NCBI RefSeq assembly: GCF_004005565.1
Contig: NZ_SADD01000002.1
Location: forward strand, 248,001 to 312,000
Direction: 5' to 3'
From: Lujinxingia sediminis
GTDB taxonomy: Bacteria > Myxococcota_A > Bradymonadia > Bradymonadales > Bradymonadaceae
Length of the DNA: 64,000 nucleotides
Shown here: positions 53,875-62,680 of the stretch, piece after piece
Layout of the letters: the number at the start of each line of letters is the position of its first letter
Numbering within the stretch: position 1 is the first letter of the stretch
Notes under the pieces: model-generated
The model's database searches: none
What the model saw: the letters and a program-made list of their open reading frames with translations, nothing else
What the model was told of the DNA's origin: nothing
Made by a program: the position numbers and the translations under genes

Positions 53875-54033
53875 CGTGGTAGGGCCTGTTTCAAGCGATC
53901 TTCCAAGGGTGCCCCGCCCCGGCACAGGGCCGGTCGGCGCACAACTGGCAGGCTTACCCTAAGTTTTGCACAACATAAAGCGCGAGCGGCCCGGTGACGG
54001 GACCGCTCGCGCACACGTTTCGCTATCTTATCA

Positions 54034-54066
54034 CGCCCTGAGGCCGGGGTGACGCCTTTGCATGCG
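54034..54066. repeat. Truncated copy of the 157-bp fold-back element
   Basis: About 33 bp (cgccctgaggccggggtgac and on) resemble the first 33 bp of copy B at 34763, but nothing of the remainder is found. It lies just after the stop of the copper-monooxygenase gene. GC-rich inverted arms near 53977-54012 (gcgcgagcgg / ccgctcgcgc) could be a terminator for that gene, without T-run. Confidence 0.45.
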
Positions 54067-54103
54067 ACGCAACACTCCGCTCCCCCTCTCAACGTCTCGA
54101 CGC

Positions 54104-55495
54104 TCAGAATCCCGGAGGGCGCTCCACAATAAAGTAGTTGAGGCACATCTCATCGTAGGTCCCCTCGCCCCAGCGCACCTCCTGAGGAGGCCGCCCATCG
54201 GGCTGGTTGGCCGGGGAGTTGTCGTAACGGCACTCCAGGCGCGGGGTCACCGGATAGCGCAGCACCTGCGGCTCCTCATAGAGATAAAAGCCCTGCCAGT
54301 TGAAATCCCACGCCGGGATATCCATCAAACACACCTCGCCGGTGCCCGTCTGCGCGGTGACGTTGATGCTCTTACCCAGAAGATGCATATGCGGAGCGAC
54401 CCCGTGCAACGTCAGCGAGATGGGGATCTCCGGGCCCTCCTCAACAGCCACCGCGTCCGGGTCGCCCGCTTCGATCTGCAGACCGAGCTCAGCCAGGGGG
54501 ATGATCACAAGCTCGGTGACCCGGGAGGTCTCATCCTGGTCGACAAAATAAAGATCGAAGAGGGAGCGATCGCTGCCCTCGGTGTCGTTGACCGTGTTGT
54601 AGTGCATCTGCACCACGATCTTTGAGCCCGCCTCAATGCGCACCCCGTGGCCTTCTTCAAACTCCAGGGGCATGGTGCCGGGCACCCAGCCCGAGAGCAG
54701 CCAGGGATCGGAGGTTCGCGGACCACCGAAGCAGGTGTAGCCGGGGCGCTCATCCTCGGCTTCGAGCTGCGCCAGGCGCGCGGCCTGATCTTCGGAGACC
54801 GAGTAGACCAGCGCGTGGTGCACCACCCGGGTGTTTCCGGGGCGAGTGCGCACGGCGTTGAGGAATTGGTCCTCATGAAGTTCGGGATCGATGACAAAGC
54901 AGCGGTAGTCGTCGACCGCCTCGGCCAGCGGAGGCTCGGGCGTGTACTCAAAGCCCCAATCCAGAGTCAGGTCGGGCGTGCCGCGCTCAAATACCGGCGC
55001 ATTCTCATCACCCTCAAGCTCAGGGGCATCGCCCGACTCACCCTCGGGGTAACCCGCCTCGACCCACTCACGAAAGAGCGCGATCTCCTCCTCGCTGATA
55101 TGTCGGCGGTTCTTGAGCGGCGGACCACACTCCTCCGACGGCGGCCAGGGCGGCATCACGCCGGTCTCCATCGCCCCGAGCGCCAGCCGCCCCATCTCTT
55201 TGATCCCCTCGTAGGTGTCCAACGCCATCGGAGCGATGGCGTCTTCGACGTGACACTCGTTGCAGCGCGCCGCCATCATCGGACGAATATGCGCGTAGTA
55301 CGTCGGTCCGCTCAGCCCCGCATCATCTTCGGAATGTGCGTCTGTATCGGCATCACCGGTGCCGTCTTCGCCGGCATCATCGCCGAGCACCACATCGGCG
55401 TCTTCGGCCTCCGGTGATTCGGTGCCGCAGGACGCAGCGCTTAGCAGCAGGGCCACTGCGGCCGCTCGCCAGAGAGGGTTGTGCCAGATCGTCAT
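54104..55495 (-). CDS. Lipoprotein with cytochrome-c motif and type II copper monooxygenase domains
   Basis: This 463-residue lipoprotein (lipobox SAASC, Cys23) has an acidic linker and then a haem-c motif CNECH (78-82) with likely axial Met90 in a short cytochrome domain to about 150. The rest matches the ascorbate-dependent copper type II monooxygenase fold of dopamine and peptidylglycine monooxygenases: CuA ligands His226-His227 in VVHHALVYS and His298 in VQMHYN, CuB ligands His369 and His371 in APHMHLLG and Met450 in YDEMCLNYF. The haem may replace ascorbate as electron source, which is inference. The ATG has GAGGAG eight bases upstream. It is periplasmic or surface-exposed. The substrate is unknown. 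Confidence 0.82.
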   Translation of the reverse strand: MTIWHNPLWRAAAVALLLSAASCGTESPEAEDADVVLGDDAGEDGTGDADTDAHSEDDAGLSGPTYYAHIRPMMAARCNECHVEDAIAPMALDTYEGIKEMGRLALGAMETGVMPPWPPSEECGPPLKNRRHISEEEIALFREWVEAGYPEGESGDAPELEGDENAPVFERGTPDLTLDWGFEYTPEPPLAEAVDDYRCFVIDPELHEDQFLNAVRTRPGNTRVVHHALVYSVSEDQAARLAQLEAEDERPGYTCFGGPRTSDPWLLSGWVPGTMPLEFEEGHGVRIEAGSKIVVQMHYNTVNDTEGSDRSLFDLYFVDQDETSRVTELVIIPLAELGLQIEAGDPDAVAVEEGPEIPISLTLHGVAPHMHLLGKSINVTAQTGTGEVCLMDIPAWDFNWQGFYLYEEPQVLRYPVTPRLECRYDNSPANQPDGRPPQEVRWGEGTYDEMCLNYFIVERPPGF

Positions 55496-55634
55496 CGCCG
55501 CGCTCCTCGCTCATATAGGGTCAGGGGAAGTCTCAGTGTGACGCGCCATAAAGGGCGCGACAATGCCTATCCAGGGTGATGCAGCGCTTTGATCGGACGC
55601 GATCTGTAGGGCCCGATGGACACAACTCAAACGC
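55496..55634. other. Short intergenic region between the copper-enzyme and PPC lipoprotein genes
   Basis: It holds no visible terminator or promoter. The two genes may be independent. Confidence 0.3.
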
Positions 55635-57767
55635 TCAAAACGCGAACATATCCAGGTCGTACTCCACCGGCGCCTCCGCGCTGATCGCCAGGAAATACGT
55701 GCCTGCCTCGGCGGCCACAAAGTCAAAGTCCACCGAGCGAGTGCCTGCCTCTCCCACCGCCACACGACCGCCTCCCTCATTGAAGACATCAAGCAGCACA
55801 TCCTGTGCGCTGCCGCGGTTGACGACCATCTGCCCCAGCACGCTCTGGCCGGCCTCCACCTCAATGGAGAACCAGTCTTCCAGATCGTTGCAGAGCTGCA
55901 GATTGGCCTCCGAGACGTCCAGCACCAGGGCGGCCGCCTCGGGCAGCCCGTGATTGCCGGAGAACGCATCCACATCGTTGCAGATGCGCTCCACGGCCAG
56001 ATCGTAGGTGTTGGGGCCGTTCACACTCTCCACGCGCAGATAATAAAAGCCCGAGGCCTCCGCCGTGTAGCTGAACGCTTCATCGTCGTCGCTCGACCAG
56101 GCACCGGCCACGCCCTCTTCCCCCAGGGTGGCCAGGGTGGATTGCTCAGGCGCGTAGAGCGTCAGGTCGATGTCACCCTGGGCGTGAACAAAGGACGCAA
56201 ACACCTCCAGATCGTCGCCGCCAAAAAGCTCCACGGCGTAGATGTCCACATCATCGGCCTCGCAGATGGCCAGCTCACTCAACCCCACAAACGACTCGGT
56301 CAGAAGCGTAGCCATCGCCGCGGCGTCGTTGGGCTCGTAGGCCGCATCAGGGCAGATGTTTTGCTCCAGGCTGTAGGCACCGATGTGGTAGGCGGCCTCA
56401 TCGCCGCGGGCGCGCACCACGTAGGTGCCCGGGGTATCCAGGATGGCTACCGCCAGCCCGTCGCAGCCCTCGCGCTCAAACGTTGCGCTTCCTTCCACAA
56501 AACTCAGCTCCAGGTCGGTCCCTGGCGAGTGCGCAACCACGACTTCGAGAACTTCGCCCTCCCCCACCTCCACGCGATGATGCTTATCGGCGCTCCGACA
56601 GAGGCGATGGTCACTGTAATCCTCGCGCACCATCGGGGCAGCCTGCGACGCAGTACTCAGATCGACGCCGTCATCACGACACACGGCATCATCGGGGGAG
56701 TAGGCCGCAAAGCGCCAGTAGGTGTAGGGCGGCGCGCAGACCACGGCCTCGTCCTCGGAGGCAGGCTCGGCCTCCACCGCGCAAATCGTATACGAGATCA
56801 TGGCCGACTCCCCGGGCGCGGGCAGCGGGTTGCCAATCGAGGCCCGGGCGACCTTGCCTTCGAGCGTCATCGGACGGCTCTCAAAGTCGGCGCTCTCGCT
56901 GAATGGATCGTCGAGCGTCCAGTAGAGCACCACCTCCGAGAAGCGGGTGGAGCCCCCGGCAATGTCGGCCTCAATCCCATAATCGCCCACGCCTCGCCGC
57001 GTGCTCAGGGCGGTGTGCACGATGGGGCCCTCCACCTCGCAGCGATCTTCAGAGGGAGGGGTCGGCGAGGTCCCGGAGCGCTGCACGATGATCGTAACGA
57101 TGAATTCCACCGGCTCATGCACAAAATCCTCCGCCACGAAGGTCACCGTGTGCGCGCGCTGCTGCAGCTGGGCCGGGGTCGGAAGCCAGGAGAAGACCCC
57201 CTCAAAAGCCTCCACCTGCTCAAAACTCGCGCCCTGCGGGGCGCTCGCTGCCGGCATCGAGAGGCTGACCTGGTTGGAGTCGTCATCGCGCACCCGCACC
57301 TCCAGACGCAGGGGCTGACCGCCGCGCGGGTCATAAAGTTCGCTCTGCGAGCTCACAAAACGGGGCTGGCCGTTGCCCGAGAGGATGCGCACATGCACCA
57401 CCCGCTCGGCGACCTTGCCCACGCTGTTCGTCGCCGAAAACACCAGCCGCCGGGTGCCTTCACCAGTCGCGTCACTGGCAATCGGATCCCAGGTGAAGAC
57501 CGCCGCGTTGCTAAAGGTCTGAAACCTCGCCCGCTCCGGCATATCGGCCACCGCGAAGGTGAGATCCAGCCCCGACGGATCGCTGCCGGTGAGGTTGATC
57601 TGAATGACATCTTCGCCAACGGTGTAGGTCTCCTCCGAGCGCACATCGAGGGTGAGCAGCGGCGAGCCGGCCTCCACCAGAGGCTCGGTGCAGCCCCCGA
57701 GAAGCAGCGCGGCGGGCAGGGTGGTGGCGAAGATTAAAAAAGAAGCGAATATTTGCCGAAGGTTCAT
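55635..57767 (-). CDS. Lipoprotein with Ig-like and pre-peptidase (PPC) beta domains
   Basis: This 710-residue lipoprotein has signal peptide MNLRQIFASFLIFATTLPA, lipobox LGGC. Residues 35-250 form two cadherin/Ig-like domains (VGEDVIQINLTGSDPSGLDLTF, VFTWDPIASDATGEGTRRLVF, and 'FSWLPTPAQLQQRAHTVTF'). The C-terminal 330 residues contain about three pre-peptidase C-terminal (PPC) domains: ICPDAAYEPNDAAAMATLL, ADDVDIYAVELFGGDDLEVFASF, 'FSYTAEASGFYYLRVESV', ICNDVDAFSGNHGLPEAAAL and LEDWFSIEVEAGQSVLG, all carbohydrate-binding-like beta domains. It is likely a surface protein binding polymers. The ribosome-binding site is weak. The gene is divergent from the LpoB gene. Confidence 0.8.
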   Translation of the reverse strand: MNLRQIFASFLIFATTLPAALLLGGCTEPLVEAGSPLLTLDVRSEETYTVGEDVIQINLTGSDPSGLDLTFAVADMPERARFQTFSNAAVFTWDPIASDATGEGTRRLVFSATNSVGKVAERVVHVRILSGNGQPRFVSSQSELYDPRGGQPLRLEVRVRDDDSNQVSLSMPAASAPQGASFEQVEAFEGVFSWLPTPAQLQQRAHTVTFVAEDFVHEPVEFIVTIIVQRSGTSPTPPSEDRCEVEGPIVHTALSTRRGVGDYGIEADIAGGSTRFSEVVLYWTLDDPFSESADFESRPMTLEGKVARASIGNPLPAPGESAMISYTICAVEAEPASEDEAVVCAPPYTYWRFAAYSPDDAVCRDDGVDLSTASQAAPMVREDYSDHRLCRSADKHHRVEVGEGEVLEVVVAHSPGTDLELSFVEGSATFEREGCDGLAVAILDTPGTYVVRARGDEAAYHIGAYSLEQNICPDAAYEPNDAAAMATLLTESFVGLSELAICEADDVDIYAVELFGGDDLEVFASFVHAQGDIDLTLYAPEQSTLATLGEEGVAGAWSSDDDEAFSYTAEASGFYYLRVESVNGPNTYDLAVERICNDVDAFSGNHGLPEAAALVLDVSEANLQLCNDLEDWFSIEVEAGQSVLGQMVVNRGSAQDVLLDVFNEGGGRVAVGEAGTRSVDFDFVAAEAGTYFLAISAEAPVEYDLDMFAF

Positions 57768-58011
57768 CGTCTACCATCTCGAGAAGCAGGACTTTCTGCG
57801 CAGAGGGTTTACGCTAGCAGATGCGCCCCGCGCCCAAAAGAAAAGGGGCTACCGGGGCGCTTGTTCTTCGCCAGAAGACTCTTACACTGGCCAGCCGTTG
57901 AACGGGCGCCAGGCGCATCACCGCCCCCTCCGGCTCATGTGTGACTCTGGCGCGAGACGTCGCCCGCGACCGACCCCACGATGATGGTTGCCCCTAAAAG
58001 GATGAGACGCC
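57768..58011. other. Divergent promoter region between the PPC lipoprotein and LpoB genes
   Basis: No repeat or ORF is visible and promoter boxes are not obvious. The palindrome family is absent, as in all divergent gaps here. Confidence 0.35.
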
Positions 58012-58623
58012 GTGAAGACTTCTACCCTCCGCCTCCTTCGACTGCCGCTCCTCTCGGTGCTCGTAATCGCCACGCTCAGCGCCTGCGGAAGCCCGCAGTA
58101 TGTGCGCGACACCGAGGAGCCCCGCATCGACGAGTACACGATGAGCCTTCGTTTTGATCGCGAAGACCTCAACCGTCTCTACGATGAGAACATCGACCAG
58201 CTGATGCGCAGCTCCATCGTGCGCCAGTGGGACCGCGGGGATTCGCCGGTGGTGGCGATCTTCCCGATGCGCAACGAGACCAGCGAGCATATCGGACCGC
58301 AGCTCGACACCCTGCTCTCGAAGTTTGAGACCGACCTGGTCAACCAGACCGCCGCCGCGGTGGTGAGCTGGGAGAGCCAGCCCGATCTTCTCAATGAGGT
58401 GCGCCGCCAGCAGTCCGACGCCTACGACCCCACGCGCCTTGCCGCCTACGGTCGTCAGCTCGGTGCGCAGTACTTTGTCACCGGCAAGGTCTACGACGTG
58501 GCCGAGCGCATCAACGATGAGCGACGCGTGCAGTACTTTATGTTCGTGCAGGTCATCAATGTGAGCACCGGTCAGATTCATTTTCAAAATGAGTCGGCCA
58601 TCACCAAGGGCTTGATCCGCTGA
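58012..58623 (+). CDS. lpoB: LpoB-family lipoprotein, penicillin-binding-protein activator
   Basis: The 203-residue product starts at GTG (58012) with AAGGAT upstream. Signal peptide and lipobox LSAC (Cys25) are clear. The family core is seen in DLNRLYDENIDQLMRSSIVRQW, VVAIFPMRNETSEHIGPQLD, LLSKFETDLVNQ, QYFVTGKVYDV and 'VQYFMFVQVINVSTGQIHFQNE'. In E. coli LpoB reaches from the outer membrane to activate PBP1b. It is followed by a COG3014-type lipoprotein gene 125 bp away, an association seen in other proteobacteria. Confidence 0.85.
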   Translation: MKTSTLRLLRLPLLSVLVIATLSACGSPQYVRDTEEPRIDEYTMSLRFDREDLNRLYDENIDQLMRSSIVRQWDRGDSPVVAIFPMRNETSEHIGPQLDTLLSKFETDLVNQTAAAVVSWESQPDLLNEVRRQQSDAYDPTRLAAYGRQLGAQYFVTGKVYDVAERINDERRVQYFMFVQVINVSTGQIHFQNESAITKGLIR

Positions 58624-58748
58624 GGCGTCGCGCCGACCGCCTCGCCGCCTACCTTGCCTCGCCACCCCGGGCGCACCTTCCGGTGTCCGGGGCGGCGGCG
58701 CTTGTCCCTCCTCGTCTTGACCTCGCCAGTACTGGCTTGCGGCCTTCT

Positions 58749-60248
58749 ATGAGCGTCTTCAGCTCCCTGACAGCCCGGATCCACCGCGCGCATCGCGCCA
58801 GCTTCCAACGCTGGTGCCGTGTGGCGGCGTGTGTCTGCGTCATCGTCGCAAGCGGATGCGCTTCCTACACCGAGACGCTCCAACCCACCCGCCAGGCCCT
58901 CACGATCGGCGACGCCGAGGGGGCGATCGCCGAGCTCAACGCCCGCCTGGACGTCGAAGATGCGAGCGAACTTCCCGAAAACCTCAACGAAAACCGCGCG
59001 TTGATGCTTCTTGAGCGCGCCACACTCCTGCAGGCCGCCGGCCACTACGAGCAGGCCGCCCGCGATCTGATGCACGTCGACGATCACCTGGAGTGGGTCG
59101 ACCTCTCCGGTGAGGGCGCAGCCCGGGTGATGCGTTTTATCTACAGCGATGATGCCGGTCAGTACCGCGCCCCGGCGCATGAGCGCCTGCTGCTCAACAC
59201 CCAGAACATGATCAACTTTCTGGCCGCCGGCCGCCTGGGCTCGGCCCGGGTGGAGGCCCGGCGTTTTTATGTACTGGCGCGCTTCTTCGTCGACGAGGGC
59301 ACCCGCGAGCTCGTGCCGGGCATCCTGGGGCTGGGCTACTACTTAAGCGGTGTCACCTACGAGGCCTCTGGCGAATACGAAAGCGCCGCGCGTTTTTATG
59401 CACGGGCCTACCTCTCGGGAGTATGGCCGGAGGCCGGGCCGGAGCGCCTCGAAGACCTGATCGCACTGACGGGCTACCGCGGACGCGATCTTCAGGACTT
59501 CGGCATCGCAGACGATCACCCCCTCTTTGCCTCGGTGCGCAGTGGCGAGCGCCTGAGCGGAGTGGAGTACCGCGCGCGTCATCAGCAGGGCGATGTGCTG
59601 GTGGTGGTGCAGAGCGGGCTGTCGCCCTACCGCCAGGCCGAGCGTGTCGGTATGGACTGGGCGCTTCGCTACTCCCAGTACTCACCCTACTCCGGGGTGT
59701 ATTTGAGCAGCGATCAGCGCAACAAAGCACTGAGCCTGCACGCCAGCGGAGTCTTCAACACCCTGAACTTCCCGGTGCTCACCACCGCGGGGCTGCCTCC
59801 CCGGCGGCAGGTCCGGCTGAGCGTGGACGGTCGCGCAGCGCAGCGATCGGCACGTGTGAACGTGGCCGATCAGGTGCACGCCAGCTGGACGATGGTCGGG
59901 GCCACCGCGGCTGCCGCCGCCATCTCGCGCGCGGTGGTGCGGGCGGTGGCCGGCGAGGCCAGCCGCCAGGCCACCGACGCCGCGCTTCGCCAGGGCGGCA
60001 CCGAGGCGGCCGCCGCCGGCGCCATCGGGTTTCTGGCCGGCCTGGCCGTCAAAGGCACCTTAAGCGCGCTGGATACGCCCGACACCCGAAGCTGGACCAC
60101 TCTGGCCGCCGACATCGATTTATTTCGCATAAAATTGCCCGCCGGACGTCATACCCTCGCCGCCGACGTAGGATCCCACGCCGACAAGCGCGTGGTCGAC
60201 GTGCTCAGTGACGACTTTATCCTGCTTAACTTCTCAGCGCTGCGCTGA
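58749..60248 (+). CDS. COG3014-like lipoprotein
   Basis: I start at the ATG at 58749 (MSVFSSLTARIH), 499 residues; a GTG at 58683 is possible. Neither has a clear site. The lipobox is ASGC. The N-terminal half is TPR-like (LTIGDAEGAIAELNARLD, LLLERATLLQAAGHYEQAARDLMHV, 'YLSGVTYEASGEYESAARFYARAY'). The C-terminal part has VQSGLSPYRQAERVGMDWAL, a small-residue-rich segment (WTMVGATAAAAAISRAVVRAV...AIGFLAGLAVKG) and TLAADIDLFRIKLPAGRHTL, as in COG3014 proteins. COG3014 genes sit next to LpoB in several proteobacteria, as here. Function is unknown. Confidence 0.78.
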   Translation: MSVFSSLTARIHRAHRASFQRWCRVAACVCVIVASGCASYTETLQPTRQALTIGDAEGAIAELNARLDVEDASELPENLNENRALMLLERATLLQAAGHYEQAARDLMHVDDHLEWVDLSGEGAARVMRFIYSDDAGQYRAPAHERLLLNTQNMINFLAAGRLGSARVEARRFYVLARFFVDEGTRELVPGILGLGYYLSGVTYEASGEYESAARFYARAYLSGVWPEAGPERLEDLIALTGYRGRDLQDFGIADDHPLFASVRSGERLSGVEYRARHQQGDVLVVVQSGLSPYRQAERVGMDWALRYSQYSPYSGVYLSSDQRNKALSLHASGVFNTLNFPVLTTAGLPPRRQVRLSVDGRAAQRSARVNVADQVHASWTMVGATAAAAAISRAVVRAVAGEASRQATDAALRQGGTEAAAAGAIGFLAGLAVKGTLSALDTPDTRSWTTLAADIDLFRIKLPAGRHTLAADVGSHADKRVVDVLSDDFILLNFSALR

Positions 60249-60304
60249 CCCTCTCTCGGGATCACCTGCTGCAACAGCGCCCAACTCCTTTGCGAGGTCT
60301 TGTG

Positions 60305-60886
60305 ATGCGACGCACCCTGCCCCTCTTACTGGCCATGGCGATCTTCCTGGTGAGCGCTCCGGCGATGGCCCTCGACGGCTATAAAGATCGACGAGGCTCC
60401 TACTTCGGTCTGGGTCTGGGTGGCGGCATCGGCTCGGTCTTTGTCGAAGACGAGACCTTCTCCACCGGCCTCGATGAGGGCGGCGATCTGGGCCTGCACC
60501 TGCACGCCGCGTTCGGCGGCGGGGTCACCAACAACCTGCTCTTTGGCGCGGAGCTCAACTCCTGGATTCGCACCACCGACGTCTACGGGCAGGAGCTCAA
60601 CCACCAGCACTGGTCGCTCAACGCAGCCAGCACCCTCTTTATCGTCAGCGGCCTCTTTGCCGAGGCCGGCGTGGGTCTGGCCTACGGCATCAGTGAGGCC
60701 TCCAACCCCGCCGGCGATCATCGGCGCTACCAGGAGATGGGCCTGGCCCTAAAAGGCGGTCTGGGCTTTGAGTACTTCGTCAACGGCACCGTCGCCCCGG
60801 GCTTTCGCCTGGGGTATACCCGCCACTTCTACTCCACCAGCGACTTCGAGACCTTCCACGGCGCGATCACCCTGCGTTGGTACTGA
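60305..60886 (+). CDS. Outer-membrane beta-barrel protein
   Basis: The ATG at 60305 gives 193 residues with a signal peptide ending APAMA. The mature protein begins DGYKDRRGSYFGLGLGGGIG and is made of alternating strands: LGLHLHAAFGGGVTNNLLFG, ELNSWIRTTD, STLFIVSGLFAEAGVGLAYG, GLALKGGLGFEYFVNG, 'VAPGFRLGYTRHFYS', and ends in TLRWY with a terminal aromatic residue. This fits an eight-stranded OmpA/OmpW-like barrel. GAGG lies eight bases before the ATG. It starts 56 bp after the COG3014-like gene, so it may be in the same transcript. Confidence 0.82.
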   Translation: MRRTLPLLLAMAIFLVSAPAMALDGYKDRRGSYFGLGLGGGIGSVFVEDETFSTGLDEGGDLGLHLHAAFGGGVTNNLLFGAELNSWIRTTDVYGQELNHQHWSLNAASTLFIVSGLFAEAGVGLAYGISEASNPAGDHRRYQEMGLALKGGLGFEYFVNGTVAPGFRLGYTRHFYSTSDFETFHGAITLRWY

Positions 60887-60953
60887 TCTTTTTAATCAGG
60901 GGGCTGGCTGCACATAAAGCTGTTGCACACCCGCTTCCGCTCTCGCTCAGCAT

Positions 60954-60985
60954 CAAAAAAACCTCGCCAGTGGCGAGGTTTTTTT
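60954..60985. terminator. Bidirectional Rho-independent terminator
   Basis: The arms acctcgcca and tggcgaggt are flanked by A-run and T-run of about seven bases, 70 bp after the stop of the barrel-protein gene. Confidence 0.9.
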
Positions 60986-61052
60986 GTGGGCCGCAGGTGT
61001 CGAAGAGCGGGCGACGAGTCTCGCTCTCTCGTTGTAGCAAAGCCTGCTGAGC

Positions 61053-61562
61053 TGACCCACGGTCACCTTCCAGCATGACCCACGGTCACCTTCTTCTGCG
61101 ACCCACGGTCACCTTCCAGAATGACCCACGGTCGTTGCTCAGCCTGTTTTCATGCGCTCGAGACCTGACCCACGGTCACCTTCCAGCACGACCCACGGTC
61201 ACCTTCCAGCATGACCCACGGTCACCTCCCAGCATGACCCACGGTCACCTTCCAGCATGACCCACGGTCACCTTCCAGCATGACCCACGGTCGTCGCTCA
61301 GCCTGTTTTCATGCGCTCGAGACCTGACCCACGGTCACCTTCCAGAATGACCCACGGTCATCGCTCAGCCTGATGTCATGCGCTCGAGACCTGACCCACG
61401 GTCACCTTCTTCTGCGACCCACGGTCACCTCCCAGCATGACCCACGGTCACCTTCCAGCATGACCCACGGTCACCTTCCAGCATGACCCACGGTCACCTT
61501 CCAGCACGACCTACGCTTGTCACTCGGCCTCCTGGCACGCCTTCAAAACGCGACCTACGCAA
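61053..61562. repeat. Palindrome array F: 19 copies, spacing 23 or 44 bp
   Basis: GACC positions are 61054, 61077, 61100, 61123, 61167, 61190, 61213, 61236, 61259, 61282, 61326, 61349, 61393, 61416, 61439, 61462 and 61485, then degenerate ones at 61508 and 61552. Every gap is 23 or 44 bp. The core is GACCCACGGTC. 44-bp linkers share tgttttcatgcgctcgag. The unit linker is accttccagca. It fills the gap after the barrel-protein gene. Confidence 0.95.
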
Positions 61563-62042
61563 ACATGTTCCGCAGTGGAGCAGACGCCATCCAGCCGCCG
61601 GCCTCATCAGCCCCCCGTCTCGGCCTGATCGCCCCCGAGATCGCCGGTGCCCATCGTCAAATTCCCCCTCTCTGGTGACCGGACACACGCCCACCGGCTC
61701 CGCTGATCGCAAAACATCGCAACATAAAGCGCCGTCGCCCCCTCTCTCCTAACTGCCCGTGAACACTAAAAAATCGGCGTCAATGCAGGCGATCGCCGCC
61801 CTCATTCCTCCCGAATCCAATGCAAAGGAAAGTAGACGGCCCCCCGAAATCGACTATATTTAAAGTAGAACCTCGGCAGCGGGTCGGAGCAGCCACACTG
61901 TAATTTTCTCCGGCACGTTGAATATGGAACGCTTCCTGCACGTTAAAGACTGTGAAGGGCAGCCCGGCATGTCAGGGCAGTACGCGAGGCCAGTTGTCTG
62001 GATAACTCACGCTCTTCGAGCGCAGGTGTCCCCAGCCCAAGG
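61563..62042. other. Upstream region of the small protein gene
   Basis: This region has no convincing gene. An AT-rich patch at 61850-61870 (gactatatttaaagtag) could be promoter-like. A 40-codon ORF at 61924-62046 overlaps the next gene start but has no ribosome-binding site. Confidence 0.4.
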
Positions 62043-62051
62043 ATGAAGACC

Positions 62052-62237
62052 ATGCTGCCGGATTACATCATCTACGATCAGCTCAAAAAAGAACGGGCGC
62101 GCCAGCAGGAACAGGCTGACCAGCGCCCCCAGCTGGAGATCCCCCGGCCGCTTCCCTACTGGCCGGAGCAGGAGCGCGAGAGCCCCAAACCCTCTGAAGA
62201 TCGCGCCGAGCGCGGCGTCGAGATCTTTCAGATGTGA
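62052..62237 (+). CDS. Small protein of unknown function
   Basis: The ATG at 62052 has AAGGA about eight bases upstream, giving 61 residues (MLPDYIIYDQLKKERARQQ); an in-frame ATG at 62043 would add three. The sequence is a charged helix (DQLKKERARQQEQADQ), then PQLEIPRPLPYWPEQERE and a disordered acidic end. It has no signal peptide. The strong terminator 70 bp downstream supports it as a real short gene. I do not recognise the family beyond a Pro-rich 'IPxPLPYWPE' that recurs in small proteins of related bacteria. Confidence 0.65.
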   Translation: MLPDYIIYDQLKKERARQQEQADQRPQLEIPRPLPYWPEQERESPKPSEDRAERGVEIFQM

Positions 62238-62304
62238 GGAGCGTCCCTGCCGGGACGCCTCCCCCCTCGAAGCTTCTTCGAACACGAGATCTTCAAAGCG
62301 CGTC

Positions 62305-62339
62305 AAAACGCCCGGGAGCCAACGCTCCCGGGCGTTTTT
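62305..62339 (+). terminator. Rho-independent terminator of the small protein gene
   Basis: A perfect 11-base stem (cgcccgggagc/gctcccgggcg) with a four-base loop is followed by five T on the plus strand and preceded by four A. Confidence 0.92.
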
Positions 62340-62386
62340 GCTCCAGGTGTACGCGCCACGACACGACGCAAAATCACGTCTTGACG

Positions 62387-62672
62387 TGACCCTGGGTCAC
62401 CCCACATACCCCGCGACACCTGACCCTGGGTCACCCCACATACCCCGCGACACCTGACCCTGGGTCACCCCACATACCCCGCGACACCTGACCCTGGGTC
62501 ACCCCACATACCCCTCAGCATGCGACCCTGGGCCACCCTTCTCCCGCATCGAATCTCATTGTTCCTCAACCCTGGGTCACCTCATATACCCCGTGAAACG
62601 CGACCCTGGGTCACCCCACATACCCCGATGGCCACGCCCCACGGTCACCCCATATACCCCTCGGCAACGCGA
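62387..62672. repeat. Palindrome array G: GACCCTGGGTC, 34-bp spacing
   Basis: GACC positions are 62388, 62422, 62456, 62490, 62524, 62568, 62602 and 62636, plus a degenerate one near 62671. Gaps are 34 bp except one of 44 bp (62524 to 62568). Linkers read accccacataccccgcgac; catacccc is the reverse complement of the ggggtatg box of array A, so the arrays have opposite orientation. It lies between convergent genes. Confidence 0.95.
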
Positions 62673-62680
62673 CGCTCGCT

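Noticed and set aside
55950-57737. 595-codon plus-strand frame opposite the PPC lipoprotein gene
   Set aside because: It is a shadow rich in Arg, His and Gly; the minus-strand gene has Ig and PPC domains.
61924-62046. 40-codon ORF overlapping the start of the small protein gene by ATGA
   Set aside because: No ribosome-binding site, no family, and the downstream start has its own site. It could be a leader peptide but support is too thin.
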